Source: Strongyloides papillosus (taxonomy: Eukaryota > Nematoda > Chromadorea > Rhabditida > Strongyloididae). From it: DNA of 64,000 nucleotides. The stretch is taken from NCBI GenBank assembly GCA_005656395.1, contig SRSI01000010.1, positions 620,001 to 684,000 on the forward strand, read 5' to 3'. Positions within the stretch are counted from its first letter, which is position 1. Each line of letters opens with the position of its first letter. Both the position numbers and the translations under genes were made by a program. The notes under the pieces are model-generated. The model searched no databases and was not told where the DNA came from. It was given only the letters and a program-made list of their open reading frames with translations. This document shows positions 55,385-64,000 of the stretch, piece after piece.

Positions 55385-57726
55385 TTATCTAATGAAATTA
55401 AAACACTTAACGAATGTTGATTTATAGCAATCAACAAATTTAGCATTATCTCTAGAAGTAATTAAAATACAAAAATCATCGGGAATGTTGTATTTCTCAC
55501 ATCGTATTATAAAATTATTTGTAAACTTAATTTTTTCCGAATGTTCATGTTCATTCATCCAATGTTCTTGAATTACAAAGATATCATTTGTTTCAATATT
55601 GGGACAAAGCCTACATCTGAACATATAATGTTTGAAATGTAAGTGTTTTTTAACAACATGATTTATCATATCCGTACCTGTTTGATTGACATTAGTTTTA
55701 CATAAATTACATAAACATTCAATATTCCCTTCTTCAATCGCTCTATTAAGATAATTTGAGTGATAAATATATGAAAGTGGCAACCTAACATTGTATGACC
55801 AGTTATCATCACTATTTTTAGCACAAATTTTTACTTTGGGACACCTGACTTCTTTACAATTGCTACACTTACTGTCGCATCTAATAATATGATGACGATA
55901 ACCATTATTTTTATTTTTGATGCCATCTTTGTTAACTATTTCACTATTTCCTTGTTGTAATTTTTCTGTATTTACATTTTGTTTTGTGGAAGCTTCATCA
56001 GTCAAACTATAGCTAGAGAGACTATTTTCATTGGTTGTACAAGGATGACTTTCAACATGTGGTTCTCCTTGACTATTGTTGGCAATTCCACTATCGTTAT
56101 TGTCTGTGCTGCAAAGGTCCTTGCGATTTGATACTTCATCGGTCGTTGGATTCATTGAATTGGAAACATGGCTGTCGTATTCAATGTTATTTCGTTCTTT
56201 TCCCTCAAATTCAGTGTTTTTATTGTTTGAATCATTAGAAGTTATTGATTTTGATGTTTTATTTATCAATTGGCCCATATTTTCAGTCTCTAATCTATCC
56301 ATGTCATTGGGATAATCATGAACTATATTTTCTTTCTCGTTAAGGGCAACACAAGAATTTGTATCGTCAGAATGATTCATTGGTAAATCATTTGAAAGTC
56401 CACAGCTATTCGTGACATCAGTTGATGTAGGTTGAATGTCAGAAATGGTGGATATCGAGGGAACTTCTGAAATATCATTTGTTGTCCCGTTACAATGTGT
56501 AACGTCATTAGGTGATGAAACTTCACATGAAATATCCTTATTGCTAAGATCATTATCATTGATTTCAGAAGATAATTCACCATCTTCGTCATCGCTAATG
56601 GGTTCACATCCAGATGGTAAATTTACTTTCTTCGTTGACGCATGAGGAGAATTTACTTCGGATCCACGCTTATTAACAGGATGAACAACTTTCTGACAAT
56701 CTGAATCATCATCGCTTATATCTTCTCCACCAATAACTGATGTATTTGTCGGAAACGTACTATTATTTTCATTTGAATCAAAAGTGATATTTGACACAGT
56801 GAGAACAGGGGGGAGATGTTGCAAATTTCCACTCGTAGAACAAGGATCTTCAGAATGATGACTTAATGATTGTGGACTATTTAATCCTAATCCATCCATT
56901 TCATCACTAACAATAGCAGAATCCCCTGTAATTACATCTAAAATAAAGTATAAAAAAACGAATTTGTTCCACATTTTAACGTACCATTTGAATTAGACGA
57001 TGGTATATGATTTAACAATGTTAAATCTTCAGGAGGTTTGGGGATAAATTCCGGTAAACAGAGTCGTGGGCCATCATAAGTAATTTCAACGTCCGATCCA
57101 CCATCCGACACAGAAACTTCATCCTCATCATTGATAGTTATGTATTCGACTTTATCATCGCTTGTCCTTCTTTTCTTTGCTTCTTTTTCGTCTTCATTGT
57201 CATGAAGTTTCCGTTTTGCTATATTATGAGTTTCAGATCCTTCTCCAAAAACAATTTCTGACAATAAATTTATTGAATCGAAATTTCCTTTATCGTTTTT
57301 TTGAATAAATTCTAATGCTTTCAAAAAACCAGATTCCTCAATAGAATCTTCACTCTTGTTAAGAAAACCAATAAGATTACTCATTGAACGATCCACTTGA
57401 ACAAATTTTAATTTTTTAATCTTCTCAATAGAAAGTCCCGAAATTATGGAAGACAATCCAGTGAATTTATTTAAAAAATGTTCTAATTTATAGTCCCTTT
57501 TATTGCCAATATCCAAGTGATTAAACTCTTGTGAATGTTCTTCAAGAGCTATATCATCAGTAAACGTTTGATTACAGTTGTAGCAGATATATGGTTTATA
57601 ATTAAAATGTTTTTGAAAATGTATGTACACGTTCTCGTTGCGTTCACAAATAGCGTGACACATAAAACAATAGTATTTTTTATCATTTCTAACATTTATG
57701 CACTTCCTAATTTCAAGTATATTCAT
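55385..57726 (-). CDS. Paired C2H2 zinc-finger protein C
   Basis: Exons 57726-56985 and 56937-55385 join at phase 1 across a 47-nt intron, giving 764 residues. The N-terminal pair has YYCFMCHAICERNENVYIHF and YICYNCNQTFTDDIALEEHS. A basic patch (KEAKKRRTS) follows. About 350 residues are low-complexity Ser/Asn/Asp/Glu. The C-terminal module has a four-Cys CDSKCSNCKEVRC knuckle and then the pair IECLCNLCKTNV...HVVKKH and RCRLCPNIETND...HWMNEH. A downstream ATG (about 56974) could make a shorter product but lacks the first fingers. Shares domain order, intron phase and C-terminal layout with member D. Confidence 0.82.
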
Positions 57727-58967
57727 AATTCTAAAATAATGCTTTGATTAAAATATAATAAAAATAAAACACAATACACACGTCAAATATATCGTCTAAT
57801 AACTTTGAAATTTAATTAAATAAATAAATTGATACAGAAGAAAATGAATTAGCGCCTAAAAAAGTGCGTACAAAACAGTAAACAAAAATTTTCTCATTAC
57901 GATTAATTTTTATATGTACTTCATATCATTTCTATATGTAAAATATGTGACATATTGGTAAAAAAACCTCTATCACCACACTTATACAATAAACAGATGA
58001 ACGTTTTGGTTTAGTGTCATTTTGTAAAATATTCATGATCTACAGAATCATCCTTTTTTTTACTTTTAAAAGTGCATGTGTTGTTGGAATTAGAAAAGAA
58101 AGTGATCTAGCATGCATATAAAGTGTCAAAAAAGGCAAAAATATATAAAATAATTATTGAATATATTTAATCTGCTTGATGATTGGTTAATATGGACGAA
58201 AAATCTCTAGCACTTTTATTTATAAGATAGTTTATCACGGATATTTTGTTCTACCAAAGTTACGTTTACTTTGCATTATCTAAAGCATATCACAACAAAA
58301 GTGCTACTACATATAAAATAATTAATACATAATAATTATAGGGCGATTATTGATATATTGATATTTAAAAATGCAACAAATAACAATTGAACAAGAGAGG
58401 AAATTTGAAACAAGTACAACTGTTTATAGAGTCATTGAGAGATATTATTTAATAACATTTTATTCTCAATGGTTGTTTCATTTATTGGAATTATGATAAT
58501 CATACATCTCATAAAAGACGTTACATTATCAAAAGTGCACTCTTTTGGCGCTATAGTGTTAATGATCATATATGCGTTAAAAATGGGTATTTTCTAGTTA
58601 TCATAAAATTGATATTATATAAAGCCATTTTTACTTAAAGTTTTTATTTTACGATATAGATATGGAATATTAAAATACTATACTGTTTGTAAAAAAATGG
58701 TTGAAAAGTTTAAATTAACAAATTACTTTACGACCTACTTTTTGGAGAAAGTGGTTTTTCTGAACGTATGAATTTACAACGCAAATGCTTTTCTATGATA
58801 AACAGTTTATTTTTAGTTCTAAACGTTAAGTAAAAACTAATTATTTTCTAAGTATAACATTATATTAGAAACATTAAGAGATTGATATTATTAATAAGTA
58901 TTTTAAATATTTAACTATTACTCCAAAAAAAAGTATAATATTTCTAGGAAAAATTAGAGAAAAATAA
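57727..58967. other. Spacer between zinc-finger members C and D
   Basis: About 1.2 kb. AT-rich with a few GC-richer patches near 58030-58140 and 58730-58830. A 40-codon plus-strand frame around 58722-58835 has a plausible composition but no ATG context or splice partner. Nothing else. Confidence 0.45.
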
Positions 58968-61288
58968 TTATTTTCCAACCGATAACTGTGTTTTCACAAG
59001 AGGAAAACATTTAACAAATTTCCTTACATATTTTTCAATTTTTAAAGCAGACTCCTTAGTTACTTCAATTGAATAGTTATTTGGATATGTCGTAGAAATG
59101 GAGGGACAGCGCCAAACTAAATTGTTAAAAAATGACAGTCCAGTTGAATTATGAACAAGACCCCAGTGATAAACAAGTTGAGTTATGTTGTTGGTTTCTA
59201 GTTTACAAAGACGGCATTTTAATAGAAATCCCTTCAAAGAAAGGTGTTCCTCAACAACATGTTTAATCATTCCACAACCACTTCTGACGAACTTTTTGGA
59301 GCATGATTGACAAGATACTGGCATATTAGTTGACTCCAACATACTATCTATGTGACGTGAGCTTAAAAGATACCAAAAAGGAGTCCTAAAATTCAAGTAC
59401 CATGGTTTGTTTTCGCAACAAATAACTTTCTTAGATTTTAGAATAACTGGGTTGTCACAGTTTTGACATTTGCTACCACATCTTTGAATACAATATTGAT
59501 ATCCATTATGTATTGTGCTTTTCCTTCTTAAAAAAGAGTTTCTCTGTTGATCAATAATTTCTCTCTTGATAATTTCATTTGTTTCTGACGTTGATTTTAC
59601 TGGAATTTTTCTGTCTTTACAAGTATTTAGTTCACCACTAACAGGCTTTATCTTTGAGCAATTATTTACTTGAAGGGTCTTCGCTTGTAAATCACTTGAT
59701 ACGTTTGCCTTTTTACTTTTAAATAAAAGTTCATTCTTCTTCATTATGTCATCAGTAGGGTATTTTTGTTGGTTCACATATTCTTTTTCAGAAGAAATAT
59801 TAACTGATTTATTGTGTAAATTTGACGATTTACCACCATTATTTTTCGAAATATTGAGATCATCCTTAATAGAGGTGTGTTTAACAGTTTTAATGAGATC
59901 CGGTGATTTGTTCGTCTTCTCTTTATTACTAGCCTTGGAAGTTTCAACCTTATCAGAACGTGAAGTTTTCTTTATATCTAAAAAATATATTTAAATAATT
60001 AACTATTAACTTAGAGTATAATCCTACCTCCTAAAATATCCCCCAAAAGATCAGATGAATCACCATCTTTTGTTTGAGAAGCATCATCGTTTTTTCCATC
60101 CATTTCTGTAATTTTAGATTTTTTGCAACTAGACCGTTCATCAGTTAGACACTTCCTTTTATTTTTTTGTCTGAAACACTTTGAGAACATGTTGTTGTAC
60201 TTGTTAACAAAGTTATGGTGTCCGTCATCCACAATAATGATTTCATCCAATGGGTTTTTTGAATCTTTTGAGCTAGATTTGTGATCCTTATCCAAATGTT
60301 CTGTGCGAAAATGCTTTCTAAATAAATCAACAGAAGCGAATAAAACATTTTTCTTGCCACAGTCACTACATAGGCGGCATGAAAACGGCTGAAAACTCCC
60401 TAAATCCATATGTTTTCCGATGACATGTTGAATTTTCAAGTTTCCACAGCGAAAATTACCATCACACATATAACAATTATCCGTAATACTTTCCAAGGCT
60501 TTGAATTCTGAGTCATCAAGACGACTGGCATCAATAAAGCGATATAGCGTTTCTTTAGGAATATTTCTAGTTGCATCATTTCTTTTAGGATTCGTAATCT
60601 CAGATTCCATTGGACGATTACTGACTTTGTTAATGTGTTCTTTTTCGATATTTCTCACATCTGGAGTACCACTATCGAAAGTAACGAATAAATCCTCAGC
60701 ACCTTTTGAACTACCTTTTTCATTGTCTTTTGATCTATTCTTCTCGCGTTGTTTGAGAATTGAACCAAAAATAGTAATGAAGTTTTTCATAGTTTGTTCA
60801 AAAAGCAAACTACTTGGGGTTTCCTTGGCTAAAAAATCACTTACACTACGTATAACGATTTTATCTTCAATTGGTTGGCCTCCTAAAATGTCACACATAT
60901 ATCCTCCAATTTCATCTACCATGAAAACTCTGCAATTTTTTAACATTTTTTTTCCAATGATACTCCGGCCGATGTTTTGTGAATATCTAGTCATCATGCC
61001 AACCATACCTCCAATCCAAATATTTTCATAATTACTGTAATTTTGCTCACAAGGAACTTTTCCCTCTCTCAACGCCTTTCTTCGATGCGATTCGAAAAAC
61101 CTCTGCGATTCGAAGGTGTTGTTGCATGTATTACATTTAATAGGTTTGTATTTTAAGTGCCAGGCTATATGCTCTTTCAGTGTCTCGTTTATATTTAGTA
61201 CTCTATTACAGAAAAAACAGAATTTTTTTGCTTCATCGCCATTATGGTTATTTGATGTTTGAGGACTTATATCGATAAAGGCAGTCAT
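58968..61288 (-). CDS. Paired C2H2 zinc-finger protein D
   Basis: Exons 61288-60028 and 59977-58968 join at phase 1 across a 50-nt intron, giving 756 residues. The N-terminal pair contains KFCFFCNRVLNINETLKEHI and IKCNTCNNTFESQRFFESHR. A middle pair follows (NCYMCDGNFRCGNLKIQHVI, FSCRLCSDCGKK). Lys/Ser-rich linkers contain likely nuclear signals (RQKNKRKC). The C-terminal knuckle CGSKCQNCDNP precedes the final pair (VSCQSCSKKFVRSGCGMIKH and LKCRLCKLETNNITQL). This end parallels member C closely. Function is unknown beyond probable nucleic-acid or chromatin binding. Confidence 0.82.
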
Positions 61289-62283
61289 TCAGAAACTAAA
61301 AAAAATTCAACATTAATAATATGATAAAGATACTAATTCAACGTATTAGATTAAATAAAATGAAAAGAGAAAGATTCATAACTATTAATTTAAACAAAAA
61401 CAGTGATTTGAAGATATGTTATTATTTTTAAAATATTTAATGTATAAAGTGTAATATAAAATAGATGCCACTAATCAAAATCGCAAGGACAATTGATATG
61501 TTGTAAATAAAAATATCATATAAAATGTAACCCGGGCAAATGGTTAACGTTATACCAAAGTGATTTACTTTTTAAAGACGCCGTCTATATCGAAATTGTA
61601 ACTTTTTGATAAAAAAAATAGTAAAGAGTAGATACTATATTTGTTAATCAGTAGAAAATTCTAAATCTAATGGAACCGGAAGTTTTGGTAAATTACCATG
61701 AAAACTTTCTCCCAATTTATTAATTAATTCGTATTCTAATTAAAATAACAGTTATGGAAATTCAACAACTAATTATTATAGAATGAAGTGTTGGCCACAA
61801 GACGAGATATTGTTCATTTCAATTTATCAAGAACGTGTTCCAGAGAACATTACTAAATGACGAAGATTCTAGTATAAATTATAATTATTCTTATTATGTA
61901 GTTCAATATTTTCACCTACAATTCCTTTGTTGTTGTAGAATAGTGGATTCTTTTTGTCATTTATGAATTACACAAAAGTAAGAATTACTATCAACATAAT
62001 ACTTTCCAATTACTGATTGCAAAGTGTTAAAAAACAATGATAAGAAATAACTACTTATAAAATAATAAAAGTATAGTGAATCGCTTTTCCAGAAATTCAG
62101 AATATTTTAATTCTAAAAAACACTCTAAAATTTATCAGAAGTTAAAAGTTCACTAGTGTTTATCATAAATAAAAAGATAAATAATACAATATAAATAGCA
62201 TTCCACAAAATATTAAGAGGAAATTAAATAAAAAGTTTTAAACTAAGTAATGGCAATTATAAAAAAAACGCTGTTGTTATCAA
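61289..62283. other. Spacer between the zinc-finger cluster and VPS11
   Basis: About 1 kb, AT-rich. It presumably holds the member D promoter and the VPS11 3' UTR. No gene or repeat supported. Confidence 0.5.
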
Positions 62284-64000
62284 TCAACGAAATAATCCAT
62301 TTTTAATTTGTACCGCCAAAACATCAACAATATTGTCATTCTCGGCAATTTGCTTTCTAAGATTGCTATATGAAAACTCTTTATCAACCATCGGTACGGG
62401 TTCTTTTATTAATTCTCTTTTATTGTCACATCTTGGACATAAGTTTTCATTAATACTATAACTAACAACACATTGAGAATGAAATGAATGTTTACAAATA
62501 AAGCTAATTATTGGTAACGTTAGCTTTTGATCACACAAAAGACATTTATTTTTGTCAAAAACATGAATTTTTGTATTTAATTGATCTATTTCTTTAACGG
62601 TATTATCTAATTGTTGTTGGTAGTCTAACATATCATTTTTAACTGAAGATATCTTTTTATCATAATTTTTTAAAACACTTATTAGATATGGCTTTACAGC
62701 TTTAAATTTCTTAGAACCATTTTTACTTAAAATACTCATAACTAAATATGGATGCAATCCATCATTCTCAAAAATTACTTTCAATCCTTCATTAAAAGCT
62801 TCATCAGATATCGAAGTTGTAACTAAATAATTAACAGCTTGCTGCCACGCACTTCTAGTATTTATTTTTCTACAACATTCAATAATTTCTGGGAAATTTT
62901 GGTTTTCTATTGCAACGGACAGTTTAGCTTCATTGTAATTGAAAAATCCATAACAAAAACTAAGAACTTCTGGAACATTAAATATTTGAGCATAATGTAT
63001 TGCTTGTGAAGCATTTTTATCATCTATTAAATCAACAAGATCTGTTTTATTGTATTTCTCACCGTCATAATTTTGTACAACGTGCCTTAAAAGAATATTT
63101 TTAATTTCTTGTGATATAATATTATCTTCTTTACATAATTCAATTAATTTATCGTATTTCTCATCATCCACAGTTTTTGAGTTTGACAATATAATTGATA
63201 ATAACTTATCACTTATATCCGTTCTTTTGATTTTAATCAAAATTAAGAATTCCTCCGTTACTTCTTGCAGTAGTAGTGTACAATAAATTTGCAATATTTT
63301 TTCAAATATATCCTTCTCTATATTACTTTTAATTAGAAAATTTACAAGTATCTTGGGATTTTTTTGATCTTCAATCACAACTTGTGCAAACCATAAATAT
63401 GATTTATATTCCAGTGCAATAATAATTGCCGCCTCAAATAACTTATTTTTCCTTAATAAGAACATTCCATTATCAATATTAAATTCTAGGGGATGCTGAT
63501 TTTTAAAAAATTCTATTAACCATTTCATATCTTTAAGTTTTATACAAATATTAACTATCAAAGTAATATGATCATCATGTGCATATTTACAGGAAACTAA
63601 ATGTTCAAGATATTCACGAAGTAACAGTAATTTCGAACCTTCTAAATAACTTTTTATAACAAATGAAGTTTCAACATTTCCGACAGCTTTTTTAAAATGT
63701 TTAAGGGCATTATCATAGTCGTTCTTTGCCAATAAGTAAATAGCATATTTTTTATGAACATGAGCTAAAGACATATCATTTGCGTTACCAAGTTGTATTG
63801 CCACATCAAACATGTTTTTCAATAAAAGTAAGTTCATCTTCTGTGCTGTTGTACTTTCAATTAAACTTGTCAACTTCCCATCATTAGTTACAAGATATAA
63901 AATCCCACTTATCGTAAAAATGAAAGATTTCAATGGTAATTGACGATGGTGATATGTGTTGATATTACATTCAGTATCATAAATCGTAAGATTAATTAAA
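62284..64000 (-). CDS. vps-11: VPS11 (HOPS/CORVET core subunit), C-terminal part
   Basis: Core E3-type subunit of the endolysosomal tethering complexes. The reading frame is open from the window edge to 62284 (over 570 residues) and its 5' end lies beyond 64000. The start suggested by a TTG at 63933 is not real, because the frame continues upstream with IYDTECNINTYHHRQLP, which aligns with the VPS11 propeller. The body is clathrin-repeat-like alpha-solenoid (YGFFNYNEAKLSVAIENQNF). The C-terminus has a RING-H2: CLLCDQKLTLPIISFICKHS, then HSQC and CPRC. The final residues KNGLFR match the family ending in GRGVFN. Single exon within the window. Confidence 0.94.
   Translation of the reverse strand, partial: LINLTIYDTECNINTYHHRQLPLKSFIFTISGILYLVTNDGKLTSLIESTTAQKMNLLLLKNMFDVAIQLGNANDMSLAHVHKKYAIYLLAKNDYDNALKHFKKAVGNVETSFVIKSYLEGSKLLLLREYLEHLVSCKYAHDDHITLIVNICIKLKDMKWLIEFFKNQHPLEFNIDNGMFLLRKNKLFEAAIIIALEYKSYLWFAQVVIEDQKNPKILVNFLIKSNIEKDIFEKILQIYCTLLLQEVTEEFLILIKIKRTDISDKLLSIILSNSKTVDDEKYDKLIELCKEDNIISQEIKNILLRHVVQNYDGEKYNKTDLVDLIDDKNASQAIHYAQIFNVPEVLSFCYGFFNYNEAKLSVAIENQNFPEIIECCRKINTRSAWQQAVNYLVTTSISDEAFNEGLKVIFENDGLHPYLVMSILSKNGSKKFKAVKPYLISVLKNYDKKISSVKNDMLDYQQQLDNTVKEIDQLNTKIHVFDKNKCLLCDQKLTLPIISFICKHSFHSQCVVSYSINENLCPRCDNKRELIKEPVPMVDKEFSYSNLRKQIAENDNIVDVLAVQIKNGLFR

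Noticed and set aside
56035..56645. Plus-strand ORFs opposite zinc-finger gene C
   Set aside because: Antisense shadows of the Ser/Asn-rich linker with no domain content.

Overview
The window reads as nuclear DNA of a nematode, most likely a strongyloidid (Strongyloides, Parastrongyloides or a relative). The evidence is the very AT-rich background, introns of mostly 35-56 nt ending in TTTTAG or TTTTCAG, acceptor-like sites immediately upstream of many start codons as expected for spliced-leader trans-splicing, and gene content such as a vWA-ZP cuticlin, a Cys-loop anion channel and Ly6-like proteins. The genus is an inference. I found no transposon, CRISPR, viral or bacterial segment.

I support 31 protein genes; 30 are complete and the last runs off the right edge. 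Most gene models below were built by hand from splice sites and reading phase.

Layout. 0-6.5 kb: vWA-ZP cuticlin, SLY1/SCFD1 (apparently with a rare GC-AG intron), a small secreted protein and methylmalonate-semialdehyde dehydrogenase. 8-13.4 kb: secreted GH56 hyaluronidase, mitochondrial p32/C1QBP, ESCRT-III CHMP3/VPS24, deoxyribose-phosphate aldolase and a small gene with two possible first exons. 16.6-25 kb: TIM22, then ADAT3 and AASDH, which are either a tight operon or one fused gene, then a nematode membrane protein and a Cys-loop anion-channel subunit. 27-36 kb: histone chaperone ASF1 with an E2F-type site, IER3IP1/YOS1, MAEA (GID/CTLH ubiquitin ligase), MITD1 and cytosolic glutamyl-tRNA synthetase. 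38-51 kb: proteasome assembly factor POMP, a 62-residue ORF, an F-box-like protein, a two-domain Ly6-like protein, FAF1/UBXN-3, NAP1 and an unusual RING/B-box protein. 52.5-61.3 kb: four tandem minus-strand paralogues of a paired-zinc-finger family that I cannot match to a named family. 62.3-64 kb: the C-terminal part of VPS11.

Most genes are independent housekeeping functions: vesicle traffic and ESCRT (SCFD1, CHMP3, IER3IP1, MITD1, VPS11), mitochondria (ALDH6A1, p32, TIM22), tRNA and translation (ADAT3, GluRS), chromatin (ASF1, NAP1) and ubiquitin/proteasome (MAEA, POMP, FAF1). The least explained material is the zinc-finger cluster, the ADAT3-AASDH junction and the 28.1-29.5 kb spacer.
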